From Atkinsonella hypoxylon (taxonomy: Eukaryota; Ascomycota; Sordariomycetes; Hypocreales; Clavicipitaceae): a stretch of DNA of 64,000 nt. The stretch is taken from positions 1 to 64,000 of the forward strand of contig JFHB01000121.1 in assembly GCA_000729835.1 (NCBI GenBank). Reading direction: 5' to 3'. The notes under the pieces were generated by a model. It saw nothing but the letters and a program-made list of their open reading frames with translations. It was not told where the DNA came from and ran no database searches. Within the stretch, counting starts at the first letter, position 1; each line of letters opens with the position of its first letter. The position numbers were made by a program, and so were the translations under genes. Below, piece by piece: positions 47,301 to 58,322 of this stretch.

Positions 47301-48698
47301 GATACCGAGCACAAGCCAGAGGTCATTCCGAGTATTAGGTATCATGTTAATACCAATCCATTGGTACGTCAAAGTGAAGACGATCTTTCGCGTAGTTTCG
47401 ATCTCGGTGTCAATGATGATTTCCGGATATAGCAAGCGATTGCTAATAAAGGCCAAAGAATGCAGTGGCACAGTGTCCTCAACCATGTCGTCTAAGAAAC
47501 AAACTTTAAAATTTCCAAATGGGTATTTAGCGAAGGTGTATGTTAGGAAGTCGGCTGCTATCGTTAGAGCTGCAGCAGTATTTCTGACCCAGTCGCCACG
47601 ACCTGGCAGACAGTAAGCATGGACTTTAAGCGCACTTATGCCAAGCTTAACCTCGTCCTCCTCTGTTCGAAACTCGGACGATAGGTCAATATGCTCAAAA
47701 GGTCCAATAGCAAAGCCTAGCTTCTGCACCGACGCCTTCTTCTCCGGCTCAAAGGTCATAATCTTCTTGTGATCATCCTGCGGGTCCACAGACTCTTCCA
47801 TCAGAAACCCAGAACAAACAGCGGTCATCTCTCTTAGTTTGTCTTCTTCTGCGAGCATAGAACGCTCCTGCTGATCATGAGATTTGTCCGCCTGTGTGGC
47901 TAATGCTTGCTGAAGTGCGTCGCCAAGGGTACGAGGAAACTTGAGGGATATCCTCCAATCGCAACGGGCGCCATGATCGTCAATGCATGGGAAAATGCAT
48001 GAAGCTGTGCCAGGTTGTATTGAATGACGTGAATACATGTGTGTGAACCGAGTATCTAGCGCGTCGACTCCCACAAAATGTAAGCCATCGCGAGGGTTCT
48101 TATTCCGAAAAGGAATAGTAATTTTAAATTGCTTGTGACCTTTATCAGCTGTGTCCAGATTCAACGAAGACTTTCTTATAATCAGCTTCGGACGATCAGC
48201 ATCCCCTTTTCCACGAAGACTGATTTTCAACGATCTATAGACCGGTGTACATCCTTCGATCTCTCTATTCTCGGCAGGAACATCGGTCTTTCGATTGTGA
48301 AACACGTTTCGGGCTCGTATCCGGCGAATGTCGTAGTGTTCAGCTCTTAAATTCCAGCCATTCGGTTGAGATAGCTTCTTGTAAGGATCGTCGTATTGTG
48401 TCGCACCTTTACGCTTGTGTCCCTCCACAACCTCGCCATGCATCTCCTTCATCTCAGTAATGGTCACATTTAGGGTGTCGACCTCACAGTTGGCAGCATC
48501 AAGATAGATATCCTCGATCTTGTCGCAGAAGATCACAATATAGAGATCAGTGGTGCCACTGACTTGTCTCTCGCAGAAATTTACGTCGAGGTTGACTTCC
48601 TGTTTTATGACGAAAAACTCTTGCACCGGGTCATCTTTAATGGGTGGCAGATCATCGCTATCTAGCAACGGGGGCTGCTCGTTGTCGAGGAGCGACAT
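44361..48698 (-). CDS. TAF2: Transcription initiation factor TFIID subunit TAF2
   Basis: A single exon of 1445 aa. TAF2 is the TFIID subunit that contacts the Initiator DNA around the start site. The N-terminal half (about 20-520) has the M1 aminopeptidase fold without its catalytic centre. The Gln/Glu zinc HEXXH is replaced within NTRNDLWLVLGIAHYMTDLFMKKL, as usual for TAF2. Other landmarks are FFVIKQEVNLDVNF near the start, GLHFVGVDALDTRFTHMYSRHSIQPG (about 205-230) and CIFPCIDDHGARCDWRISLKFP. The middle is HEAT-like helical repeats (RWAMA-type, ALPRQSNIKDIPLLGLRQLMRAF). The C-terminus from about 1230 is disordered and Pro/Lys/Ser-rich. The protein is longer than yeast TAF2 (about 1400), mainly in this tail. 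It lies beside SIN3 and the SAS4-domain gene with separate promoters. Confidence 0.95.
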   Translation of the reverse strand: MSLLDNEQPPLLDSDDLPPIKDDPVQEFFVIKQEVNLDVNFCERQVSGTTDLYIVIFCDKIEDIYLDAANCEVDTLNVTITEMKEMHGEVVEGHKRKGATQYDDPYKKLSQPNGWNLRAEHYDIRRIRARNVFHNRKTDVPAENREIEGCTPVYRSLKISLRGKGDADRPKLIIRKSSLNLDTADKGHKQFKITIPFRNKNPRDGLHFVGVDALDTRFTHMYSRHSIQPGTASCIFPCIDDHGARCDWRISLKFPRTLGDALQQALATQADKSHDQQERSMLAEEDKLREMTAVCSGFLMEESVDPQDDHKKIMTFEPEKKASVQKLGFAIGPFEHIDLSSEFRTEEDEVKLGISALKVHAYCLPGRGDWVRNTAAALTIAADFLTYTFAKYPFGNFKVCFLDDMVEDTVPLHSLAFISNRLLYPEIIIDTEIETTRKIVFTLTYQWIGINMIPNTRNDLWLVLGIAHYMTDLFMKKLCGNNEHRFRIKTMSDKLVKVDINRPSLYDLGPNLHLAESEMEFMELKVPVVFFILDKRMIKASGGHGLTRVLQKFLTKAQIESSDRSTILDTNKFRAVCEKGSRYKLETFWKEWVFNSGCPRFDVKAKFNKKRLCVELTLNQIQQQVEKKTTGLEKDDFLRVVKERRAEVKVGETQPLFTGPMTVRIHEADGTPYEHILEIREDAMRSTKFEIPYNTKYKRLKRTRRMKEKHSAGASMEIPENADDALLYCLGDVLQGPDDLRDWELIEWDPETERKMDQESYEWIRVDADFEWACDMKRTLEPYMYVSQLQQDRDVVAQQDAMLYLTHGPLHPIASGFLVRTLIDRRYFYGIRTMAAEALPRQSNIKDIPLLGLRQLMRAFREMFCYEQTNQPCPNDFTDKKQYQVRCAVIKAIAQVRDHTHRCPLEARRFILDQLLFNNNEDNPYSDHFYIATLVEALATSLIPSKQDDWLSRQSKALDEEEHKFLEEAMEQIDRILRRDEWTNSYQNIWTIAGLDAKQRLMKAEVIPQSYSEFGQYLLDGTSDLIRIKCFEALVDLGAMMDPTFFTFFLYALMTDRSPFVRNKLLQAMASGLAAIAFGEHSKVVKNDPPPEEADDPLLLVQDSAQEIEARQEMFARKENLDAALKALRKEMNETYSGDERHYSTAMRKALDHTGLGRSEVETLLDLAAMMFEEANDWVLTLNLPKAWRVERPAQKLADRLMVNFKAYYRTQPKNPLTLAPLPSAPSRPIPLPRAPSIKIHTKPSLTPQRPVTLPPKSEVDNIVGNAVPRANGAPARSDTFSSATPSVSVPKRPRPDHEITTPAPKRFKTESSNPSSDKVSKRRKIVTLKTHNPKRLALILGVSPESYASVRTALPSGAPKELSPATGKESVVAKVRKPLPTGDAVRKPLPGSASPAPHSTPKVSIDTKIATPGAGSGIGNLPNGTPVSARPKIKIIRKPQPPSS

Positions 48699-49729
48699 CG
48701 TGCCGCAATTTCGTGCTATCTCCGTTCTCCGATACGCTCACACCTCAGCTGCCTCGTCCAGACAAGTGTCCTGGACTGCTCTGTCACAGAAGCATTCGAG
48801 AGGGCTTAAAGTCGCAACCAGTCGGCTCCAAGCATGTCAAAAGTGTCGACCATCGAAGGGCTATGGATTTAAGAAAAAAAGGGAAAAAGAAAGGCAATAG
48901 AAAAGGAACGTCAAATAGCGACGCGCAACTGAAGTTGAACAGTTAGAACTATACGGATTTACAGCAGCTGTGCGCTTGATATGACGTGGTTGGAGTGAGG
49001 GATCGCGCAGGCGTCAACTGGTAAGCTTGGGTTGCTCTGGAGCACAGACCGCTTGGGGTTGTCAATACCACTGTGGGTCTGGAAATGCAGCATCACCTAA
49101 GTGCCTGGGTACCTGGGTACCTACCATCACGCGCCAACCCGATTTTTGGTCAGAGCTCGGTCATAGTCACCAAGTAACTCTACCAGGCTTTATATCAGGG
49201 CTTCTATTGGAGCTTAGTGACAGTGACCACGAAAAAGTATCGATATGTCACAAGGGCTTTTCAAGTGGCACTGGGTCATTATTATCGACCTCTGACCAAA
49301 AATCGTGGTGGCGCGCAAAGGTACCTACAGCACCCTACGGAATACCAATCACAGAATTGTCCATCATGTGCTGTGACTCATTGGTTCTATGTCTCCTACA
49401 ATCTTGACAGCTAACTATCTTAGAGACAAAGCTAAGCCCACAAATCGCTTATCAAACAATACAACAAAGGATCGCAACCACACGCCGCTTAATCCATGCT
49501 TCCCGGCGGATAACAAAATCTATTTATTGTTGACAATGCAGGAAATCAAATGTCGCATACTTATCAAATTCATAATACCACAATTAAAACATGCTCGGGT
49601 TAGTCTCTGCCAAGGTCCATTAACACCGCAACGCCATACCTGGCCAAGTCACATATACATACACGACTTCCTTCACCATAAAAAGGAGACGTAAAGTGGA
49701 TAAGCAAGGTTTGACTCGTCCTGACACCA
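48699..49729. promoter_or_regulatory. TAF2 upstream region
   Basis: 1 kb between the TAF2 start and the stop of the SAS4-domain gene, both on the minus strand. Imperfect GTGCCTGGGTACCTGGGTACC copies are at about 49098-49120. No gene is recognisable; frames at 49027-49407 (+) and 49389-49694 (+) have no known content. Confidence 0.45.
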
Positions 49730-51566
49730 TCACGATCGATTGTGCCGCTTGTCTCTCCGCTTCTTCCGTGCGCGGGCCTTGAGCAGCTCCTCGTCGCGAT
49801 ACTCCTCTGGCAGAACAAAATCAACTTCGTCCATGTCTGGAATTGCGTGACCCCATGCAAGCACTTTGCGACCAGTGCGCCGTGTACGATTCAAGGCACT
49901 GTCACGTTTGTACTTTTTCGAAAAAAATGAAGTGAACTCTCTTGGGGGATCAGCCTTTGGGGCTGTTGGTCGGGCAGATGCCTTTGACCGTTTTGCATTC
50001 GCTGCGGCTAGTTGTGATCTCGCCCAAGCTTCTTGGCGCAGCTGCTTGGCAGGAGACGCATCACTCATGTCGCTTTGCGAAGTCACAGCTTCTTCGGAAA
50101 CTTCAATCACGTCATCTGCATCTCGATCCATGGCATTCGGACCGTGATCAGGTCCTGTCTCCTCCGCCCCATCGTCCCTAGAGTTTTTGCTTTCACTCTT
50201 TCGCTCCTTTTCTTGCTCACCTTGCTGCGCTTGTTCAAATGCAGCCTGCTGCTCAGCTTGCATGGCTTTTTCTTTCTCAAGCTTGCGACGCTTTTCCTCT
50301 AAATTCCAAGTTCGGAACTTGTCCAGTATACCTTCACAGCCTTTTATGAAATGCTCGCGAGCTGGCTCAAATGACTTCTTCTTTGTTTCCGTGACACCAC
50401 TGACTCCCATAATCCGCAGCCAATCATGGCCTTGAAGCCCCTCGAGCAGTCGTATGATTTGGTCCCTCTCATGTTGCGCTCGGCCCTTTTCAGTATTTCT
50501 TATCGAACGCTCTAGTCTTTCAGCCCGTTTGTGCGATGGTTCGAATAAACTATCTGGCAAGGGATCCTCGACTTTCTTGCCATTTTGTTGGGTTTCCAGA
50601 AACCTAAAATCAATTCTTTGCGAATCAAAAACATCCGTGAACAGCGAATCACCATATCCGCGGACAGGGAATTCCAAATTAGAGGTATTTTGTTGCACCC
50701 GGGTACCACCACACTGTGCTTCAGCAACAAGGCGCCGCGGATTCGAGTCAAACACCACGATCGGGGTTTCCAAATTCAGCAGATCTATACATGACGTCAG
50801 CACCATGATTATAAAAACACCGCCGCCTACCATCAGCATGGTAAAAGCGAAATAGGAAAGGTAACACACGTTGTTCTCGAGGCTCATTTCCAATGACTTC
50901 GTCATAATCTGGAAAATATGCTGACAGGTCGCTTTTGAACCGAGTAGCTTCTTGCGATCGAAGTTTGCGACCCTGTTCCCGCACGACCACAGGCTGCGGT
51001 TGCAATCGGTCCAGCTCAGCCTTGATGCCATTGATGACTTTGGCCTGGCGTTTCGTGAAATTGGGTTCGTCATCACCAGACTTTGGTCCGCCAGTGTTGC
51101 ACGGCGATTGGCACGAGGCAACTTGATGAGATACGGCAGCTGGTGTGGCAATCGGCGGTGAATGGACTGAAGGTGCTTGAGGCAGCGGTAGAATAGTGGT
51201 TTTCGGAGCGGTCTGAATCGTGGCGGTATTCGGTGGTAGGAGGGCCGGCGCAGGCACGATGGTTGGTGGTCGCCTTCGCGACGGAGGTTGCACGTTTGTT
51301 CGAACACCTTGCATGGATGGCGGGAGCTGCCGCGCGATGATCTCGACAGCAATCCTCGTCTTCTTGGGTTTCAAGGCATCAATATCGCCATCGGCCGGCT
51401 CAAGAGCTCGCTTCTGTCGTCCCCTCAGGCCGCCTTCATTCGGGGCAAAGAGCTCGACCGGGGGCCTCGCACCGCGCGTCAGAGGGTGATGATTATGGGT
51501 GTGATGGGCATGACGGGTATGGTGAAGGCCCTCAGCTCGCCGGTTGGAGCGGGTGACGGAGGCCAT
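49730..51566 (-). CDS. SAS4-domain protein (something about silencing protein 4)
   Basis: Two exons, 51566-50870 and 50784-49730; 583 aa, with a GTGTGT donor, a TATAG acceptor and a phase 1 join giving NEPREQHLLNLETPIV. The SAS4 domain belongs to the scaffold subunit of the SAS-I type MYST H4K16 acetyltransferase complex in yeast; in filamentous fungi the partner is inferred. The first 230 residues are a low-complexity Pro/His/Ala region with RGRQKRALEP and a basic KPKKTRIAVE. The conserved block runs from FPVRGYGDSLFTDVFDSQRIDFRF through PDSLFEPSHKRAERLERSIRNTEKGRAQHERDQIIRLLEGLQGHDWLRIMGVSGVTE. A coiled, Glu/Lys-rich helix follows (about 380-420), then an acidic linker and a basic C-terminus ending in KKRRDKRHNRS, which could be a nuclear signal. 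Identification is by domain pattern; orthology to yeast SAS4 is likely but not proven. Confidence 0.8.
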
Positions 51567-52422
51567 GAGCGATGCGGACGAGGCCTGGCATTGTCTGTCA
51601 CAGCCTGCAGAGAGTTAAGGCTCGCAAATCCAAGACGACACGACTTTTTTTTTTTTTTTTTTTTATCCGCGGATGGTGTTTGTGTTTGTGACTGCAATTG
51701 CACAGGTGGCGACTCCCAAGGGATGATTCCGCTTTTTTCTCTGCTGTGGGAGGGACGAGATGCTGAGGATTCTGGGGCCCTCCAGGCTCTATGGCCGCAG
51801 AGGCCTGGGTGGCAGGAGCCCCTGAGCCCACCGATCAGATCGCCTGTGGCCAGCGCTGGTGAGGAACCCCTCCAGTCCGCTATTGTTCCACACGTCTTCG
51901 CAAGCCACGTACATTCCAAGTGGGCACTACCCTGTAGTGGTTTTCTTTTCTTTCCCTCTGCATTCCTGAGACTCATCAGCTGGATGAAAAGTTGGAGGAG
52001 GTGCACAGTATTAAATAAAGAGCGGTAAGTGAATCGTTAAAGATGACAATACTGATAACTTCGTGCTGTTTGTTGACTTGGTCTCTACAAGACGATGCAA
52101 GACGTTGACCCTCCATCCCGATTCTAAAGTGTGACGACATCAACGGACTCGTTATACACCAACCTGAATTGTCCACGTCCATGGACTTAACCATCCGTAG
52201 GTAAGTAATAACCGATGACGACAACTCTAGTTTATGTCACAAGACATTACACGAGAACCTTGGATTTTATCCACAACTATCCCCAGGACACAAGAACTGG
52301 TGCAGGTAGATGGGTATAGTACCATGACACAGTGGTGGCAGTAAGAGACCGAAATACCTTTACCAAAATCGTATTCCAACAAAAGGGGTATTGTAAAGCC
52401 ACAAATGCCGCTCAAACTAAGC
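51567..52422. promoter_or_regulatory. Upstream region of the SAS4-domain gene
   Basis: 856 bp between the SAS4-domain gene and the IQ-motif gene, both on the minus strand. A long T-run (about 51645-51663), an A-tract on the coding side, is the main feature. The plus-strand frame 51288-52028 overlaps the SAS4 exon in antisense and is discarded as a shadow. Confidence 0.45.
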
Positions 52423-54180
52423 TTAACCCCCCTCCGCCCCCCTAATAGGCAAACTCTTAATCTTCTCCATCACCCTCTCTCCCGGCCCCATCTCCGCCTT
52501 CCTCCTCTCCTCATCCGCCCTCTCCTTCTCCAGAACCTCTCTTTCTTTCGCCGCGCTCTGGCTCTTATCTCGTTCTGCCTCTTGCCTCCTTTTCACCTCC
52601 TCAGGGGCCAGAACCTTATCCTTACCCCTGGCCAGCTTGCCCATCAATTCCTTGCCCTTCCTCCTCGTCTTCAAATACGTCTCGAGGCCCACCAGGATGG
52701 TATAACTCTTGGATATGCTCACGTGTGACATGTCCACGCCTTCTTGCTTGAGATTCTTGACAAAGGCACGGAAGTTGCTCGCGGGGGGTCGGTAGTGCCC
52801 GCTTAGGGGTGAAAGTGAGCTTAGCCGGCCGTTTTTAATCTTGATGAGACCTGCGGCGGAGATACGGCTGCCCTGCAGGAAGGAAGAGTGTTGAAAAGCG
52901 CCCGAGTCCTTGATGCCAACGTAGAGTCTGAAGGACGTGTCGGCGACGAAAATCCATGTGTTCTTCTTGACAGACTTGCGCAGAAGCTGGTTGAAGATGG
53001 TGGATGCTGAAATGTGTGTCACTTTCTTAACGCCTCTGGACTCGTCGAAACTCGGATGGGCATATTTAGCGGCTCTGTCGGCCTCGCGTCTTGATTCAAT
53101 GGAGGAGTCGGAATCAGAGGACTGATTATCGTGATCGACGGGGTGATCGATAGGGTGCACATGTTGGGCTGCGGCTCCTGGGCTGAAGGCTGGGGTTGAG
53201 TCGTCGGTGGGCACGATGCCATGTATACTGTCCTTGAAATGTTCCGTTGTGTCAATTCGTGCTCCGTTCTTGACCCAGCACAGCCGCCCTTCTGCATCTA
53301 CCCGGACAAGATAGTATTGCCTTTCCTCCCTAGACAAATACCGCACCTGTTCTCTCTCAAGTCTGTCTCTTGGACATGTGTCCAATTCTATGCTCTTGCC
53401 TTCGCCATAGTCCAGCCAGTAGAAGAAATTCTGCGTGGTCTTCGACTTTTTCCACTCCTCGTGGTACATGCGCAAGTTACTCCCATACCGGTGTTTCGAG
53501 TCCACCATTTCCAAGAAGTACTGCAAACCCATCATGCGAGCAGCCTGCCGTCGCTCGGCCTTGGCCTTTTCGTGACGTTCCTTCATTGCCACTCTGTCAT
53601 CTGGGGATAACGCGTCGTCCAAGTCTGAATTGGAATCCGAGTCTGAATCTGAATCGTCATGGCCCGCGCGACGAGCCACCATGCTCGCCCTTTTCCATTT
53701 TTGGCGTGCGCTGACTGGCCGGTAGTCGACGGGATCTTCTAATGCTAAAATCCCATCATCCTTAATCCCATCATCCTTGATGGCTGTTTCCTGATCTACA
53801 GTTGCGCGCGGTTTAGTGCTCTGGCGAAACTGCGCTTCTCGAACGGCTGTCACCCATCGAGTGCTTGCATTCAAATTGTATCCCTTGAGTTCTCTTCTGG
53901 CGCGATAGCCTCTGAATGTCTTCTGGATAACCTGACCTGCCTTGGCCCACTCACTGTCTTGGCTCTGATTTTTAGTTTCCGATGTTGGCATGGACAGCTG
54001 CTGCCAGTGCTCTTTAGCTCTCCGCCGGGCCTCCACTTCCTTTTCCTCCTGGACTTGAGCTATGTGCTCAAACTGATCCTGCGATGGCAACACCAGGGAA
54101 TCCATATATTCTTTGGACTTGGGGACTGATGTGCTGAAGGAAACGGCGCTGTCGCTTGACGACATCTTCCGATGGGTCAT
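52423..54180 (-). CDS. IQ calmodulin-binding motif protein (IQM-like)
   Basis: A single exon of 585 aa. A start at 54165 (MSSSDSAV) has a better context (A at -3) and would remove five residues. One IQ motif, AGQVIQKTFRGYRARRELKG, lies at about residues 81-100 and should bind calmodulin. An acidic Ser/Asp stretch (DSDSDSDSNSDLDD) follows. Conserved blocks resembling plant IQM proteins come next: RMMGLQYFLEMVDSKHRYG, FFYWLDYGEGKSIEL, EREQVRYLSREERQYYLVRVDAEGRLCW. The sequence KKNTWIFVADTSFRLYVGIKDSGAFQHSSFLQG sits in the C-terminal half, with a Lys/Glu-rich coiled end. A 15-nt tandem duplication (about 53745-53775) gives repeated IKDDG. No signal peptide or membrane helix was seen. The molecular role is unknown beyond a likely Ca2+/calmodulin link. 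Confidence 0.82.
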   Translation of the reverse strand: MTHRKMSSSDSAVSFSTSVPKSKEYMDSLVLPSQDQFEHIAQVQEEKEVEARRRAKEHWQQLSMPTSETKNQSQDSEWAKAGQVIQKTFRGYRARRELKGYNLNASTRWVTAVREAQFRQSTKPRATVDQETAIKDDGIKDDGILALEDPVDYRPVSARQKWKRASMVARRAGHDDSDSDSDSNSDLDDALSPDDRVAMKERHEKAKAERRQAARMMGLQYFLEMVDSKHRYGSNLRMYHEEWKKSKTTQNFFYWLDYGEGKSIELDTCPRDRLEREQVRYLSREERQYYLVRVDAEGRLCWVKNGARIDTTEHFKDSIHGIVPTDDSTPAFSPGAAAQHVHPIDHPVDHDNQSSDSDSSIESRREADRAAKYAHPSFDESRGVKKVTHISASTIFNQLLRKSVKKNTWIFVADTSFRLYVGIKDSGAFQHSSFLQGSRISAAGLIKIKNGRLSSLSPLSGHYRPPASNFRAFVKNLKQEGVDMSHVSISKSYTILVGLETYLKTRRKGKELMGKLARGKDKVLAPEEVKRRQEAERDKSQSAAKEREVLEKERADEERRKAEMGPGERVMEKIKSLPIRGAEGG

Positions 54181-55795
54181 CTCATCTAATGATTATATGT
54201 CCTGTCTCTTACGCCGTAAGGATGCGATGCGATGGGCGCCCTCCCACCGCATACAGGGGCCTGGCGTCATCCAGCAGCACTAGGGCTCCTTCGTATTGGT
54301 GGGCAACGGATCGACGGCGAGTTCGCTGGGGAGGGGCGAAATAGCTGTCTGGCTATCGGGCGCCGGTAGCTCGATTGTTGGTGATGGCAGGACTCGAAAA
54401 GGGCAGGTGATGATGAGTGGCGGTAGATGTCGGCCTGGAACCTGGGTTCGACCCAATGATTCGCGATCTTAGCGCTTGAAATCCAAGTCTACTTCGGCGA
54501 CCGAGATGATATTGCATGCGATGTCATATATCGTTTGCATGGACCCTTAAGTTTCCAAGTCGGGCAAGAAAGCATAGCCAGATGGGCCGCATAAGAAAGG
54601 CTGGATTGATGTTGTATTTTGTGTTTGCGCTAGTTGTCATAGAAGACACAGCCGGAAGAAAAGAAAAACAAGGAACGTATTAAGGATGGCAGAAATTTCA
54701 AGGATATGGGCCAATATGGCAAGGCGAGCCAGGTGCAAGGCGGGGGAGGGTGACGCAACGGGCCCTTTTGTATCAGCACTGGGATGATGCTCGAATGAAG
54801 GTGCTAGCTAACTAGTTAGCAGCCTAGCAGATCGCGGAACCAAGATGGGCAATGCTGGGTGGGTGCTGCGGAACTCCAATTGCAGGAGAGAAGGGGCAGA
54901 CGAACTCATCCCACACTTTGCGAATCGGACTCGAACTTGATTATTTCGAATCCACAGCGGCCACTCTGCTATGAGTGCGCCGGGTTGAGTATTTCAATGC
55001 CACTGTCCCAGCCCGAACAGAGGCAGAGTTTGTGCTCTGCCACGATATCTCATATCTGATCAGCTTGTTACTAGTACTGTGGTATGATCTGGTCACCGCG
55101 CGTTTGTCTAGCTAACTTGTTAATAGTACTGTGCTATGGCCAGCTCCGCGCCTTCATCACTCGGATATCGTCCGTTGGATCGTTGATCTTGAAGCCCCCA
55201 CCCAGCAACTGAGCAACCACCGCAAGCCCACACAGCCATTGCCGTGGCGAAGATCCCAGTTTTACCAGGTCTCAGCCCGGTGACGCCAGTCTGGAGTCCA
55301 CACCGTTGCAATGTGGAGCCATCTCTTTGAGGCGGAGCAAGAATGTAGTACAGTAGTTAACATTGAAGCTTAATAGCCTCCTACCCAGGTAGGTGGCTGT
55401 AAGCTGGACCACGAGACAGTCCAGCCGTGAATGGGGCTGATGCGTTTTAAATGAGGTTCAAAGTGACCATGGACGAGCGTGATTACTGATCATGCATTCG
55501 CCCGCCGGCGGAAAGGAAAATCAAATATTATTGTTGCGCCCTACGCTGAAATTTTGTCTCGCTCATAGACTAACTTGAAGGACCTGGGACGAAGCCAATA
55601 AGCCAAGAAAATGCAGATATATAAAAGTCGTACAGTAAGTATAAGAAATTCAGCAAATGACATTAACACAGACGAGCTACTGTTTGTGACAGAGAACAAG
55701 TGTGATGTGGACATACATCGAGCATTGAGGTGTCCAGTATTATCCAAATGGCCGCCCTTTCATCGACATTGTTCACTCGGTGGTCATCCACCTCG
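54181..55795. other. Intergenic, promoter of the IQ-motif gene
   Basis: 1.6 kb between the IQ-motif gene start and the PX-domain gene stop, both on the minus strand. A tRNA-like remnant at 54930-54995 was examined and rejected. TATA-like A/T words and short frames are present, but nothing recognisable. Confidence 0.5.
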
Positions 55796-56637
55796 TCAAG
55801 AGAACAAGAACTCTTTTAGGACAGGAGAACCCGAGAATTCAGGGTTGAGGAGAACGCAACTACACCAGTCGTGTAAGTATACACAGCCCCAATACAATGA
55901 CCCATTCGACCATAGGTACCAGGCCCAGCTTGACAAACATGGAAGCCGGCCCTTTCAACGAGAACATGTAAACTTACTTGAGGAAGTATTGTAGACCAGT
56001 CCGCCTTTTCTCCAGAAACTTGGGCCGAAATTTGGAAACGAAGCTCTTGGATGGCAATAACGGCACTGCCGCTTCAAAGTTTGGAAACGTCTTCACCAGC
56101 TTGCTGCGGAAGTCGTCGAACTCGGAATAGCGCTTGCGAATGTTCATAAAGCTCCCCTATAGTAACAGTAGACAAAATGGTCAGTAGAGTTCCGTGGACA
56201 TTCGAATGGCCGTGCTGGAAAGATGGCCACCGTACAGTGAGCGTCTCAACCCGCACGTTCCATACAACAAATGCTCCAATGCCCGTAGTCCCGCCATTCA
56301 CAACAGTGTAGTCAACAATCTCGACGCTCTTTGCCCAGCATGCATTATTTCGATCGTTGTGCTCAGTCGTATCATTGTCCTGCAGTGTGATAGCACTGGC
56401 GTGGAGTATCGAATCGGCTGAGGGATTTCGTTGATGATTGCTAGTTGTCATCCAATACGGCGGCGAGTGAACGGAGCTTTTTGAGATTGTGCTTGTGGGA
56501 GAGGCCAAGTGATTGTCATCGCTTCGGTCGCCATCATGGCTCCGCCCCCGAATCGCTGTAGCATTTTGTTCCGATTGCACCGCGGCATCCAAAGTCCGGC
56601 CTCCAGCATTGCAAGCCATCTGGCCGTTGCCTACCAT
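55796..56637 (-). CDS. PX-domain protein, Ypt35-like
   Basis: Three exons, 56637-56236, 56156-55978 and 55859-55796; 214 aa. Donors are GTACGG and GTAAGT, acceptors TATAG and TGTAG; the joins are phase 0 and phase 2. The first ~110 residues are Ser/Asn/Asp-rich and disordered. A complete small PX domain follows: WAKSVEIVDYTVVNGGTTGIGAFVVW, MNIRKRYSEFDDFRSKLVKTFP with the phosphoinositide-binding Arg in RRYSEF-type text, then PLLPSKSFVSKFRPKFLEKRRTGLQYFL and a C-terminal NCVLLNPEFSGSPVL. PX domains bind PI3P on endosomes and vacuoles; Ypt35 is a yeast endosomal adaptor that recruits Vps13. The size and the fact that PX makes up the whole C-terminal half support Ypt35. Exact orthology is inferred from family knowledge. 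Confidence 0.82.
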
Positions 56638-58223
56638 TCAGCCATGTGCGACTCGAGCATCATCAGATACTCGATGCTATGTGTCTTTTTTCGCTGGTCT
56701 GAGACGGCGCCAGTATACCCAGGATTACGCGCGTCTCTTTCTCCAAGCTCGAGCCCCGAAGAGTGTCTGCGCTAGGACGCGATAAGCCCGTGGATTCAAA
56801 TGGGTAATTGTCGCGCTACTCTTCCGATCGAAAACGCTTGGAAAGTAACGCTGTCAGAGTCGCAACTTGGAACAACTATATGCAAGTGCAGAAGATGCTG
56901 TGCGCTGCTGAGCAAACAGAGACCCGCATAACAAAGCTGCCGCTTGGTAGGTAGGTACCTAGGTATATTACGATTTTGCAACTTGTCACGGTTGGGATGA
57001 TGGCTTGGCGTGGTGGGGCACAGGTCGTCATCGAGATTGTTTGCTGTCGCAATCTGAGGGAAGCTGCTATTGTGCGAGAGTCCAATAGCATCGAGACGCA
57101 TCGAGACGCATTGAAACTGCACCAGTGTACGGAATATTGTCGTGGAATTACGATATGACTTGAGGACTGTAAGGCTGCACTTTCGTACCGACCCAATTTT
57201 TTTTTCGCTCGCTCGAGAGGTCGACCTCGAGTAACCGGCTTAGAAAAGCGGGGTTGTGATGTAGCTCTTCGTAAATCAAAAATAATTGTCAGCAGTGGAA
57301 AGTCGGTTCTTCTCAATAATCAAACAAATGATCAAAGCATGCATGCGAATAGGCAACGTCAGACACCTCCCGCAAACGCCATTTCTTCCGGCGAAGGGCT
57401 TTGCGACATATTTATACATGATATTCTCTCGAAGCCTTGAATCGTGTTCGAGTTCAACGCAGTATGTGCGGACCTTCGAAGGTTTATACCAAGTCTGACG
57501 CGTGGTAGACAGATGCTCGATGAAAAACCTCGTTGAGAAAAGTGAATGCGACCGTCATTCTGCGGCTGAAAGACAAGGATGCCAACCAGAGTATTCATGG
57601 TCCGTCGCGGGGGAGCAACGATGCGCAACCCTGGCACAGCAAAAGGTGACCCTTGTAAGATCTGTACAATGTTCCCTGGGGCCTAGTTATACCATTCTTC
57701 AGGCCTCGTGTTCGGCGATCACTTCCGACGTGGTCGTGATCTCACGCTGGCCTCTCACCAAATGCCTTGATACACCACCATCTGCCTCCTGCACCGTCAA
57801 ACGGGATTAAAGAGTCGTATCGGACAAAATATAGGCTGTTGGGAGGTGTCGTTTCTGAAAAAAAAATAAAAAAATACATGTACTGTTCGTACGAATCCAG
57901 ATGGTGGAAATTTGACCCCAAGTTCACCGTTACGCAACCCAAGCCCCTTCAAACGGGACTACTATACGAAACCTTGCTCATGCTCGTATGCCAGTGCATC
58001 TGATCCGGGCGCTCTGGTGCAGGATATTTGGCCCGTCGTACCATCACAGCACTTGTCAATTTATTAATGCTACAGGTTGCCCCAACCCCGGTCGCCGGCT
58101 GTGTCAGCGATGCATCCAAACAATACGATATCCATACGGATACATATGGAGTAAATTGTTCCAAAAATAAAAGCTCCAGATGGAGTATGCCTAGCGTCGC
58201 TCCGAGCCTCTTATGCGCCATGC

Positions 58224-58322
58224 TAAAAACACGCAGCAACGGATTTTTGAATACGCAGCAGCAACTAGGCCCAACACGGAAGTGGTCCCTCCGCATACTA
58301 ATTTCTATGCAGAGGTACCTCC
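58224..58322 (+). repeat. Left arm of the inverted repeat
   Basis: 99 nt, starting TAAAAACACGCAGCAACGG, continuing GAATACGCAGCAGC and ending GCAGAGGTACCTCC. It pairs with 58502-58598 on the opposite strand. Confidence 0.9.

Noticed and set aside
51288..52028. 246-codon plus-strand open frame
   Set aside because: It is antisense to the first exon of the SAS4-domain gene and crosses a long T-run; no recognisable content.
54925..55000. tRNA-like sequence on the minus strand (D-arm-like TAGCAGAGTGGCCGC and AGTTCGAGTCC)
   Set aside because: The T-stem around TTCGAGT has only one matching pair, the acceptor arms do not pair, and the anticodon stem is incomplete. At most a decayed remnant.
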